A stretch of 64,000 bases of DNA from CAZBXD01 sp965216395 (lineage in GTDB: Bacteria; Pseudomonadota; Alphaproteobacteria; Micavibrionales; SZUA-601): the NCBI GenBank assembly GCA_965216395.1, contig OZ244156.1:744001-808000 (forward strand), read 5' to 3'. Position numbers and translations under genes: made by a program. Positions 1-7,384 of the stretch are shown here, in pieces. The first letter of the stretch is position 1. Every line of letters starts with the position of its first letter. Below the pieces are notes generated by a model. The model worked only from the letters and a program-made list of their open reading frames with translations, was not told the origin of the DNA and did not search any database.

Positions 1-175
1 CGCCAACAACCATGTCTATGCCTTGCGCATTACGGGTGAAACCCGATGATATTGCCTGAGAGAGCAGGAAAACAGCGCATAAAAGTGCAATCCCTGCCGC
101 TGTTGAAACCATGCATAACAACGAATGTAACGGACGAGAGCGAATAGACGCCAATGCAAGCGATAATATAGTCAT
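1..175 (-). CDS. ABC transporter permease, FtsX/MacB-like (partial)
   Basis: Only the N-terminal 58 codons lie in the window; the gene runs off the left edge. The visible part has a basic stretch followed by one long hydrophobic segment (about residues 20-38), the usual start of an FtsX/MacB/LolC-type permease. Its ATG overlaps the TGA of the upstream ATPase gene as ATGA, so the two are probably translationally coupled and form one transporter. Known for the family: these permeases use the ATPase for mechanical work on lipoproteins, cell-wall enzymes or efflux substrates. Substrate cannot be read here. The permease assignment rests mostly on the neighbour. Confidence 0.6.
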   Translation of the reverse strand, partial: MTILSLALASIRSRPLHSLLCMVSTAAGIALLCAVFLLSQAISSGFTRNAQGIDMVVG

Positions 176-831
176 ACCACCGCCCCCTTCATTTGGTTTT
201 CAAGGGTAATAACATGATCAAAATACCCCTTGATACGATTATCATGTGTAGCGACTAATAAAGAAGCCCCTGCATCCTGCGCTTGTTTTTCCAACAACGC
301 CATAACCGCAATCGCATTATCATCGTCCAAAGCAGAGGTCGGCTCATCCGCAATAATGATTTTAGGTGTCAAATAAACGGCGCGCGCAATGGCGGCGCGT
401 TGTTGCTCACCTTGACTTAATGCGTTTGGCTTGCGATGGGCTTTATCGGCCAGCCCCAAACTTTCCAGCAAATAGGACAACCGCCCTTTGTCAGGGGTTT
501 TCTTAGCCATATCGGCGGCCAATTGTATATTTTGTGCCAAAGTTAAAGAGGGTAATAAATGCAAAGTTTGAAACACAAAGCCAAAATTTTGTCCACGTAA
601 ATGATCACGCATTGATGAAGACATTGCATAAAAATCCTGATCTTCAATCAACACTGTACCTTGGCTTGGTTTTAACAGCCCCGCCAATACCGATAACAAG
701 GTTGTCTTCCCTGATCCTGATGGTCCTAAAAGCAAGCTTTTTTGCCCTAATCCAATTGACAAATTTGGGAATGATAACGTCGTATCACTTCCATGTTTAA
801 CAACAATATTTTGGGTTTTCAAAAACACCAA
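172..831 (-). CDS. ABC transporter ATP-binding protein, LolD/MacB/FtsE type
   Basis: 219 aa, a single nucleotide-binding domain of normal length. Visible motifs: Walker A GPSGSGKTT (about residues 36-44), Q-loop in the FVFQ segment, ABC signature LSQGEQQR (about 138-145), Walker B plus D-loop IIADEPTSALD (about 157-167) and the H-loop ATHD near residue 195. This combination is the LolD/MacB/FtsE subfamily, which pairs with FtsX-fold permeases in the inner membrane. The permease follows with an ATGA overlap. The substrate is unknown; lipoprotein release or a YbbAP-like role are both possible. Confidence 0.9.
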   Translation of the reverse strand: MVFLKTQNIVVKHGSDTTLSFPNLSIGLGQKSLLLGPSGSGKTTLLSVLAGLLKPSQGTVLIEDQDFYAMSSSMRDHLRGQNFGFVFQTLHLLPSLTLAQNIQLAADMAKKTPDKGRLSYLLESLGLADKAHRKPNALSQGEQQRAAIARAVYLTPKIIIADEPTSALDDDNAIAVMALLEKQAQDAGASLLVATHDNRIKGYFDHVITLENQMKGAVV

Positions 832-852
832 CTTGCCTTTCTTTTCGAGATA

Positions 853-1002
853 CTATCCAAACCATGCGGGGAATGGATCACTCTTTCTTTGGTAATGCTC
901 CATATCATGGAGATACTCTTTTACCAAACATTGGTCAAGTTCCTGTTTAAGTGCGTCCTTATCTTCTACACTTAAACCAATAAAGATAAGTTCTTGTCGT
1001 CT
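853..1002 (-). pseudogene. C-terminal remnant of a second COG0523 GTPase
   Basis: Reading the minus strand gives 49 codons and a stop that match the last 50 or so residues of the intact GTPase encoded at 1119-2339: both carry RRQE, FIGLS, a D/E-x-CLV block, and end with DPFP-x-WF. Nothing upstream of it in the same frame looks like the rest of the protein; the frame runs into AT-rich DNA before the Zur boxes. It therefore looks like the decayed 3' end of a paralogue in the opposite orientation, left after a rearrangement. It is too short to be functional. Confidence 0.75.
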
Positions 1003-1052
1003 AAAAACTAAGAAAATTAATTTTCAAAACGAAGCATTGCAAAAACAAAAAA

Positions 1053-1091
1053 GTTATAATATAACATTTTTAAGATTCGTTATATTATAAC
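1053..1091 (+). promoter_or_regulatory. Tandem Zur boxes upstream of the GTPase operon
   Basis: Two perfect 6-1-6 palindromes, GTTATAATATAAC at 1053-1065 and GTTATATTATAAC at 1079-1091, start 26 bp apart and end 28 bp before the GTPase ATG. The core GTTATA-N-TATAAC is the known proteobacterial Zur operator. Since a zur gene lies 2 kb downstream with a similar site, Zn-Zur repression of the downstream genes is the simplest reading. Confidence 0.85.
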
Positions 1092-1118
1092 AAAATACAA
1101 AAAGGTGATATTTAAACT

Positions 1119-2339
1119 ATGCCATATGCTACCAAGAAAAAACTCCCTGTTACTGTTTTATCTGGCTTTTTAGGGGCTGGAAAAACGACTTTGCTTAATC
1201 ATATTTTGAATAACCGTGAGGATAAGAAAGTCGCGGTTATTGTTAATGATATGAGTGAACTTAATATTGATGCGGCTTTGATTGAAAAAGGCGACGCGGA
1301 TCTTTCACAAACGGACGAAAAACTGGTTGAGATGAGTAATGGGTGCATCTGTTGCACATTACGCGAAGATCTGCTTGAGCAGGTCAATGAGCTGGCAGCT
1401 GAAGGACGCTTTGACTACCTCCTTATTGAAAGTACGGGTATTTCAGAACCACTTCCCGTTGCAGCCACCTTTGATTTTCGCGATGAATATGGTGCTAGTC
1501 TGTCTGATGTGTCAAAATTGGATACAATGGTGACTGTTGTCGACGCTGGTAATCTCATTAAAAATTATAGCTCAACTGATTTTCTTAAAGATGGTGATGA
1601 AAGCCTAGGCGAAGAAGATGAGCGGACATTAGTTGACCTGATGGTTGATCAAATTGAATTTGCTAATGTGATTCTTCTCAATAAGGTTGACCTTGTTTCA
1701 GATAAAGAACTCGAAGTTGTTAGGGCTATCATTCGTGGTCTCAATGCCAAGGCAAAAATCATTGAAACCACAAATTCTCAAGTTGATATTAATGAGGTGA
1801 TGGATACAGGGCTTTTTGACTTAGCGGAAGCACAAGAACACCCCCTATGGGCGCAAGAGCTGTATAATTTTAAAGATCATGTTCCAGAAACTGAAGAATA
1901 TGGTATTACGAGCTTTGTTTATCGGGCTCGCCATCCGTTCGATCCAGCAAAAATATTTGCCTTTTTCAATCAGCAATGGCATGGCGTTGTCCGTGCCAAG
2001 GGTTTTTTCTGGTTATCGACACGCCCCGATTTTGTTGGCGAAGTCTCACAAGCTGGTCCATTTGTTCGTCATCAAGGCATAGGTCGTTGGTGGGCGGCCA
2101 TTCCTAAAAATCAATGGCCAACCGGTATTGAATTTGAAAATATTCTCAAACAATATTGGACAGATGATTATGGTGATAGACGTCAAGAGATTGTGTTTAT
2201 CGGTCTAAGTGCTGAAATGGATGAAGCTACTATTCGTCAACGCCTCGATGAATGCCTTGTTGAAAATTATCTAACAACACCGGAAAACTTTGAGAATGCT
2301 AATGACCCATTCCCACAGTGGTTTAGACAAGCGGCTTAA
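1119..2339 (+). CDS. COG0523 (CobW/ZigA/YciC-like) zinc metallochaperone GTPase
   Basis: 406 aa. N-terminal G3E GTPase domain: Walker A GFLGAGKTT (residues 16-24), the metal-binding CxCC motif (C76-I-C78-C79), the ESTGISEP segment and the NKVDL guanine-specificity motif. A CobW C-terminal domain fills the second half. G3E members of this subfamily are induced by zinc starvation and are thought to deliver or redistribute zinc to key enzymes. The upstream tandem Zur boxes fit this role exactly. The RBS AAGGTGA is well placed for the ATG. The next gene follows 37 bp later and is probably co-transcribed. A decayed copy of its C-terminus lies upstream on the other strand. Confidence 0.92.
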   Translation: MPYATKKKLPVTVLSGFLGAGKTTLLNHILNNREDKKVAVIVNDMSELNIDAALIEKGDADLSQTDEKLVEMSNGCICCTLREDLLEQVNELAAEGRFDYLLIESTGISEPLPVAATFDFRDEYGASLSDVSKLDTMVTVVDAGNLIKNYSSTDFLKDGDESLGEEDERTLVDLMVDQIEFANVILLNKVDLVSDKELEVVRAIIRGLNAKAKIIETTNSQVDINEVMDTGLFDLAEAQEHPLWAQELYNFKDHVPETEEYGITSFVYRARHPFDPAKIFAFFNQQWHGVVRAKGFFWLSTRPDFVGEVSQAGPFVRHQGIGRWWAAIPKNQWPTGIEFENILKQYWTDDYGDRRQEIVFIGLSAEMDEATIRQRLDECLVENYLTTPENFENANDPFPQWFRQAA

Positions 2340-2376
2340 GTTTAAATTAATTTATAAAAACATTTTGGATGTTTAA

Positions 2377-2952
2377 ATGAGTAAAGATAGTAAAAAAGCA
2401 AAAAGCCTAGTCTCAGCATGTGCGCATTCTATACCTCACTTAGGGTGTTGTGTTGGGCCGAATGTGTTTGCGAATGCTTTGGGAAATGCTGTAAGTCATT
2501 TTCTACATAGTACTGTTGGGGTTGTGGCACAAGTGCTTTTTATACCACCATTGGCAACGGGATTATCAAATGAAGTTACGCCGCATATCCTCAAAGGTAT
2601 CAATACAGTAAAGTATAAGTGGGTTAAAAATGATCCTCAAGAATGTGAACGAAAAAATGCAGCCATTAAAAAAAGACCAAATGACATGCGTAAAAAAGCT
2701 TGGTGGTTGGATAAAAAAAACGTAAAGAACATGCTCTATGGTGGTTTAATAATCCAACCTACTTGTATTTTTTTAGCGCATACTTTTTTACACAATCATG
2801 AAAATGAAAATAATCATGATGGGCATGATCACGCTAATATTGAACATTTTCAACATAACCATGATGAAACCTGTACAAAGACTCACGAAGAGAGCGATAA
2901 GGCCTATTATTTCGGTATGCATAATAAAAAATTAGCTCAGCCTACGCCTTAA
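2377..2952 (+). CDS. His-rich small membrane protein with CC motif, Zur-operon associated
   Basis: 191 aa, no family I can name. The N-terminal third has hydrophobic stretches with an H-x2-CC motif (IPHLGCCVGPN, about residues 20-30). A Lys-rich middle follows, then another hydrophobic stretch (about 122-138) and a C-terminal tail rich in His, Asp and Glu (several H-x-H pairs, about 139-175). It is a clear paralogue of the protein at 52388-52942: both share IPH-x2-CC-x2-PN, a HS-x-VG block and a K-G-[IV] segment. Both sit behind Zur boxes. I infer a membrane zinc-binding or zinc-handling role; whether it transports, buffers or passes zinc to the GTPase cannot be told. Confidence 0.75.
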   Translation: MSKDSKKAKSLVSACAHSIPHLGCCVGPNVFANALGNAVSHFLHSTVGVVAQVLFIPPLATGLSNEVTPHILKGINTVKYKWVKNDPQECERKNAAIKKRPNDMRKKAWWLDKKNVKNMLYGGLIIQPTCIFLAHTFLHNHENENNHDGHDHANIEHFQHNHDETCTKTHEESDKAYYFGMHNKKLAQPTP

Positions 2953-2992
2953 ACTTTTTAACGCCTTTTTTTTACTTGCGTTTTTGAGGAAA

Positions 2993-3031
2993 CTTATTAT
3001 ATTACGACCATACTATACGTTATGTTATAAC
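2993..3031 (+). promoter_or_regulatory. Zur box pair upstream of zur
   Basis: GTTATGTTATAAC at 3019-3031 differs from the palindromic Zur core at one position. A weaker copy, CTTATTATATTAC at 2993-3005 (three mismatches), lies 26 bp upstream, the same spacing as at 1053/1079. The good site ends 4 bp before the ATG at 3035, so binding would block zur transcription. It implies autoregulation. Confidence 0.65.
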
Positions 3032-3034
3032 AAT

Positions 3035-3466
3035 ATGGTGAAAATGAAAAAATTTATAGAAAAAGCCCAAGATTATTGCACGGATAAAAAGCTAAGGCTG
3101 ACATCGCCGCGCTTACATGTGCTTGAGATAATGGCAAAAGCAACAAAACCAATGGGTGCCTATGACGTTTTGGCCGAACTGGGTGATTATATTGACAACC
3201 CAAAGCCACCTACAGCTTATCGGGCGATTGATTTTTGGCGTGAGCACGGCTTTATCCATCGAGTTGAAAGCCTAAACGCCTATGTAACTTGTTGCCAAGA
3301 TCATGCTCATCACGATGTGCATTTTCTAGTGTGTGATGATTGCCATTCAGTAAATGAATTGCATGTTCACAAAAAACAAAAAACTGCTTTACCAGAAGGG
3401 TTTGTAGCAACAAAAACTTTTACAGAAACACATGGAACATGCACAGCATGTTCAACAAAAGAATAA
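3035..3466 (+). CDS. zur: Zinc uptake regulator Zur (Fur family)
   Basis: 143 aa from ATG 3035. A longer frame from a TTG at 2984 would place the operator inside the gene, so the shorter start is preferred; ATG 3044 is also possible. N-terminal winged helix with LTSPRLHVLEIM and PTAYRAIDFW; then HDHAHH-like metal ligands (about residues 87-94); a CDDC pair (C100, C103) and a second C-x2-C (C136, C139) near the C-terminus, the structural zinc site of Fur-family proteins. In this family Zn-bound Zur represses zinc import and zinc-sparing genes. Its own operator and those at 1053 and 52953 define a local regulon. Fur or PerR is less likely given the site sequence. Confidence 0.9.
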   Translation: MVKMKKFIEKAQDYCTDKKLRLTSPRLHVLEIMAKATKPMGAYDVLAELGDYIDNPKPPTAYRAIDFWREHGFIHRVESLNAYVTCCQDHAHHDVHFLVCDDCHSVNELHVHKKQKTALPEGFVATKTFTETHGTCTACSTKE

Positions 3467-3492
3467 CAATAAAATAATAGAGGAAATAAGTG

Positions 3493-4449
3493 ATGAGAAT
3501 TGCATTTGTCGGTAAAGGTGGTAGTGGTAAAACGACAATTTGTTCTGCCTTTATAAAGTATGTTAATCAAACTGAACCTGTATTAGCAGTAGATGCAGAT
3601 GTAAATCGTCATTTGCCCAGCATGCTTGGTTTTGAAGAGCAACCCATCAGCTTGGCTCTACATAAAGAAGAGATATTCAACACTTTAAAAGGTGACCGCA
3701 CAGATATAGAAAAACTCGTCAGTACAACACCCCCATCTACAAAGTCGACTATGCTAAAGCCTGAATCATCTGATCCACTTTTAAAGCGTTATGGACTATG
3801 GAATAATAACGAAAATTTAGGGCTCTTGTCTGTCGGTCGCTACGAAAAAGAAGACCTTGCTGACTCGTGTTATCATGGAAAGCTATTTACTTTAGCGGCG
3901 ATGCTTCATCACATGATTGACCAAAAAAATGATTGGATCATTGCTGACTCAACGGCGGGCACCGACGGTTTAGCGACATCACTTTTCTATGCGTATGACG
4001 CTTATGTTTATGTCGTGGAACCCACATTGAAGAGTATACAAGTTTACAAAGACTTTCTTGAAGCAACGGCTGATAAAAATAAGCCCGTCTATGTTGTGAT
4101 TAACAAAGCAGATGACAAGGATGCTGATTTTGTTCACCAATATATCGATCCTAATCAAATCCTAGCCTTTATCCCATCAAGCTCAGAATTGCGCCATCAT
4201 GATCAAGGGGATAAAAAAGCCTTTGATCATTTTGTAAAATCTATTGACTTGCAAATGCAACAAGTGAAAGAGACTTTATCAAAGATAGATCGTAACTATA
4301 ACGACTATTACAATCAACTAGTGATGTTGCATAATGGTATAGCTGAAAGTTGGGGCAATGTTTATTACAAGGCTGATTTAGTTTTTGAACCAGAACCGGG
4401 TTTTGATTTTTCAAATCTTTTTATAAATGATCAAAAAAAAGCGGCTTGA
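3493..4449 (+). CDS. MinD/CooC-like P-loop ATPase in the zur operon
   Basis: 318 aa from ATG 3493 (a GTG at 3490 is the alternative; AGAGGAAA precedes both). Deviant Walker A GKGGSGKTT (residues 7-15), the AVDAD segment that follows it in SIMIBI ATPases, and a switch-like DSTAGTDG motif near residue 155. This is the layout of CooC/MinD-type ATPases; CooC-like members assist metal insertion (nickel into CO dehydrogenase). No CO dehydrogenase or hydrogenase is seen nearby. It follows zur by 26 bp and precedes the PLP enzyme by 9 bp, so it is part of the Zur operon. A metal-insertion or chaperone role is inference from family and context. Confidence 0.8.
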   Translation: MRIAFVGKGGSGKTTICSAFIKYVNQTEPVLAVDADVNRHLPSMLGFEEQPISLALHKEEIFNTLKGDRTDIEKLVSTTPPSTKSTMLKPESSDPLLKRYGLWNNNENLGLLSVGRYEKEDLADSCYHGKLFTLAAMLHHMIDQKNDWIIADSTAGTDGLATSLFYAYDAYVYVVEPTLKSIQVYKDFLEATADKNKPVYVVINKADDKDADFVHQYIDPNQILAFIPSSSELRHHDQGDKKAFDHFVKSIDLQMQQVKETLSKIDRNYNDYYNQLVMLHNGIAESWGNVYYKADLVFEPEPGFDFSNLFINDQKKAA

Positions 4450-4458
4450 AGCATAACT

Positions 4459-5949
4459 ATGATTTCCCAAGCTCAACCCGATATAACAGAAGATACGCGT
4501 CGTACACCAAATGTAAGACCTTTTTTGCATCCGTTTGCAAGAAAGCTACTTGAAAATAGAGATAAATTATTCGAAATGAAGGGGCTTCATAACGGACCTG
4601 TACATCTTATTTTCCCCCATATCATGCGGGAAAACATCGAAAAGATGCAGGCATTTTTTGGTCAATATAATTTTCAAACTGATATCTACTACACATGCAA
4701 ACCGAATAAATCCAAAGTCTTTTTAAAAGAGGCTTTTAATGCTGGTATTAAGGTGGACGTATCATCGGCTCAAGAATTGATTACAGCCCTTAGTGTTGGT
4801 TTTCGTGGGCAAGACATTGGTTGTACAAACATAAAGAACAGTGATTATATTCGTTTAGCAATGGAGCATGGATGTTTAATTAGTGTTGATAATTTTTCTG
4901 AGTTACAAACAATTCAACTTTTACACAAAAACAGTCGATATAAAGATAAGTGCCGTATCTTATTACGTGTTTCAAATTTAAAACCTAAAGATCGACAAAT
5001 AATTCCAAAAATCAGTAAGTTTGGCATTGCCGTGTCGGACTTACCTGAAGCAATGAAATTTATTACTCAACACCTAGAAGCCTTCGATTTTCAGGGTCTA
5101 CACTTTCACTATCACAACCCTATCGCAGACGTTCATGCGGGCTATATTGATCACGCACTAACATTGATGGAAAAGTTTGAAAGAGACCACAACCTTTCTT
5201 CTAGTATGCTTGATATTGGTGGAGGGTTTCGTATGCCAAATATTGAAAGTGCAGAAGAATGGTCAAGCTTTGTGGAGCATATTTCACAAGGTCTGAGAGA
5301 TGGCGAAAATACTGGTACGTGGAATAACCTAGCATATGGAATGAAGGTAACTGAAAAAAACAGAGTTAACGGTCGTACTAAACTTGAATCTAAAGGTAAA
5401 ACTGAAAGCTATACAAAGTTTTTAAAGCATGTTTTTGAAAACACACTTTTGCGTGAACAGCCTCTCCATAAAGTTATTAACGACAGCTTGTTATCAGTGA
5501 TAATTGAACCGGGTGATTCACTTCTAAGTTATGCAGGTTTAACACTTATGCGCATTAACGGTGTGAAACCACTTGCAAACTGCGATAGCGCTGTTTTTGT
5601 CGATGGTAATATTTTTAATATTAGTAGTGAATTTATGGAATCTGTCACAGACTTTATTCATATCCCTCAAAATATTGACCAAGGTAGTAAGCTTTATGAT
5701 GCATTTATTATAGATAACCTCTGTAACGAAAGTGGGGTCTTGTCACAAAAGTGTATGTATTTTTCTCAAAAACCGCAGGAAGGTGATTTGATTGCTATTG
5801 CTAATACCGCTGCTTACTTGTCAGATTTTCAAGACGCTTCACCACATATGCATCCATTGGGTAAAAAAATTGTTGTGACACCAACGGGCGGTGATGATGT
5901 TGCCTTTTATGATGAAGACTATTACAGCCAATTTGGACCAAGACTATGA
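4459..5949 (+). CDS. Type III PLP-dependent decarboxylase-like enzyme (Y4yA-like)
   Basis: 496 aa, alanine-racemase-type barrel plus C-terminal beta domain, as in diaminopimelate, ornithine and carboxynorspermidine decarboxylases. PLP lysine K81 in YYTCKPNK; HFHYHN replaces the usual HxHIGSQ; phosphate-binding DIGGGF at about 252-257; EPGD near residue 349 where the family normally has EPGR; CNESG near the position of the usual C-x-S/ES-D active-site loop. An insert around residues 285-325 is absent in standard LysA. The changed EPGR argues for a different substrate. SbnH, a related enzyme, acts in staphyloferrin B synthesis. The stop overlaps the next start (ATGA), so it is coupled to the CysK-like enzyme. 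From memory it resembles y4yA of Rhizobium NGR234, also of unknown function. Confidence 0.8.
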   Translation: MISQAQPDITEDTRRTPNVRPFLHPFARKLLENRDKLFEMKGLHNGPVHLIFPHIMRENIEKMQAFFGQYNFQTDIYYTCKPNKSKVFLKEAFNAGIKVDVSSAQELITALSVGFRGQDIGCTNIKNSDYIRLAMEHGCLISVDNFSELQTIQLLHKNSRYKDKCRILLRVSNLKPKDRQIIPKISKFGIAVSDLPEAMKFITQHLEAFDFQGLHFHYHNPIADVHAGYIDHALTLMEKFERDHNLSSSMLDIGGGFRMPNIESAEEWSSFVEHISQGLRDGENTGTWNNLAYGMKVTEKNRVNGRTKLESKGKTESYTKFLKHVFENTLLREQPLHKVINDSLLSVIIEPGDSLLSYAGLTLMRINGVKPLANCDSAVFVDGNIFNISSEFMESVTDFIHIPQNIDQGSKLYDAFIIDNLCNESGVLSQKCMYFSQKPQEGDLIAIANTAAYLSDFQDASPHMHPLGKKIVVTPTGGDDVAFYDEDYYSQFGPRL

Positions 5950-7292
5950 TTTATGATTCAGTTGACCAGTTGATCGGTAACACGCCTCTCCTTAAAATCC
6001 CATCTCATGTGACGGGGCTTAAAAATATTGATCTGTATGCCAAGATGGAAATGTTAAACCCATTTGGATCTGTGAAGGATAGAGTCGCTAAAGCGTTATT
6101 AAATCAAGTGCTTCCTTCTGCTGTAGAGAAAAATCAAACAATCGTTGAGGCGTCCAGCGGAAATACAGCCAAAGCTTTGGCTGCGCTATGTGGAACAAAT
6201 GGCCTTGCTTTTAAAGCGGTTACCAATCGCGTTAGATTACCAGAAATTCGTCAGATTTTACAAACGCTGGATGTCGATATACAAGAATTACCGGGCATAT
6301 CGGATTGCCCTGACCCAAGTGATCCGGATGATTATCATAATGTCGCGCGCGATCTTGCCGTACGTGAGCCAGAAAAATATCATTATACAGATCAATATTT
6401 TAACCCCGAAAACCTGCAAGCACATTATCGCTCTACAGGTAAAGAAATTCTTGATGATTTAAAAAATGTTGATTTTTATTTTGGCTTTTTAGGGACATGT
6501 GGTTCCAGCATGGGTGTTGGACAATACTTAATCGACAACAAACAAAAAACCCAACTATGGGGGGTTGTTACCAATGCAGGGCATTATATTCCTGGAGGAC
6601 GAACCCAATCTGAACTGTGGGAAGTTGGTTTTTTTCGACAAGATTTTTTCAAAGGCATTTTGTCAGAAGATGAACAAAGTGCCATTGACGGAATGCTCAC
6701 ATTAAATCGACAATGCGGTATTTTATGTGGTCCTACTGCGGGGGCAACTTTTTCAGCAACATTAAAAAAGCTCAAAGAAATTGATGTAGATTACAAAGAT
6801 GAGACATCTAAAAAAAATGCCGTTTTTATCGTTTGTGATCGACTTGAACCATATATGAGTTATTTACAGCAACATCGCCCTGAGATATTTATTCAAAAGA
6901 CGACGTCTAGCTCGTCTCCTTTAAAACGGATTGCAAATCTAACAATGGAAGAATTGGAATTAACCGATCAAATCACACCAGAAAATTTGCACGAAAAAAT
7001 GTCATCGAACAAAAATTTACGTCTTATTGATATGCGTGGTAACCATGCCTTTACTCGTGGCCATATCGAAGGGTCAATCAATATATTCGAAGAAACCCTT
7101 ACACAACTCATAGAAGATGGTCCCATGTTTGGTAAAAACGACGACGTTGTTATTTGTTGCCCCCAAGGGACTCATTCTGTGAAATACGCTGCGTTCTTAA
7201 CACAACAGGGGATCAAGGCTGCCAATTTAAAAGGTGGTCTACTTGCTTGGCGCCAAGCGGGGTTACCCTTTGTAAAAACGGCAACCCCTTAG
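5946..7292 (+). CDS. Cysteine-synthase-like PLP enzyme fused to rhodanese
   Basis: 448 aa. Residues 1-320: fold type II PLP enzyme of the CysK/SbnA group, with INGNTPLL-like IGNTPLL, PLP lysine K44 in NPFGSVKDR, substrate loop SSGNTAKA (TSGNTG in CysK) and phosphate loop GTCGSSMG. Residues about 350-445: rhodanese domain with active-site loop CPQGTHS (C-x2-G-x2-S, cysteine present) and a final GG-x3-W-x2-AG-P block. The first domain would run a beta-replacement on an activated serine; the rhodanese could feed sulfur. Plain cysteine synthesis is possible, but the Zur operon and the coupled decarboxylase-like gene suggest a specialised product. SbnA and the Zur-controlled EDDS pathway are the known parallels. 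Confidence 0.85.
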   Translation: MIYDSVDQLIGNTPLLKIPSHVTGLKNIDLYAKMEMLNPFGSVKDRVAKALLNQVLPSAVEKNQTIVEASSGNTAKALAALCGTNGLAFKAVTNRVRLPEIRQILQTLDVDIQELPGISDCPDPSDPDDYHNVARDLAVREPEKYHYTDQYFNPENLQAHYRSTGKEILDDLKNVDFYFGFLGTCGSSMGVGQYLIDNKQKTQLWGVVTNAGHYIPGGRTQSELWEVGFFRQDFFKGILSEDEQSAIDGMLTLNRQCGILCGPTAGATFSATLKKLKEIDVDYKDETSKKNAVFIVCDRLEPYMSYLQQHRPEIFIQKTTSSSSPLKRIANLTMEELELTDQITPENLHEKMSSNKNLRLIDMRGNHAFTRGHIEGSINIFEETLTQLIEDGPMFGKNDDVVICCPQGTHSVKYAAFLTQQGIKAANLKGGLLAWRQAGLPFVKTATP

Positions 7293-7357
7293 CTCATTCG
7301 TTAATGCTGTTTCCACACTGTGTATTATCACACAAACTATGTAAAAACAGGATAAGA

Positions 7358-7384
7358 TTAAAGAGTTTAGTTGGAGCTCTTTAA
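7358..7384 (-). terminator. Inverted repeat at the end of the STAND gene
   Basis: TTAAAGAG and CTCTTTAA form a perfect 8 bp stem with an 11 nt loop, lying over the stop codon of the minus-strand gene that ends at 7367 and between two convergent genes. There is no long T-run, so it is only a possible terminator. Confidence 0.3.

Noticed and set aside
3493..7292. Staphylopine/pseudopaline-type opine zincophore operon
   Set aside because: No nicotianamine-synthase-like or opine dehydrogenase gene is present; only the CysK-like and decarboxylase-like pair.
5946..7292. Plain housekeeping cysteine synthase
   Set aside because: The fused rhodanese, the changed substrate loop and the coupled Zur-operon position argue for a specialised role, although cysteine synthesis is not excluded.
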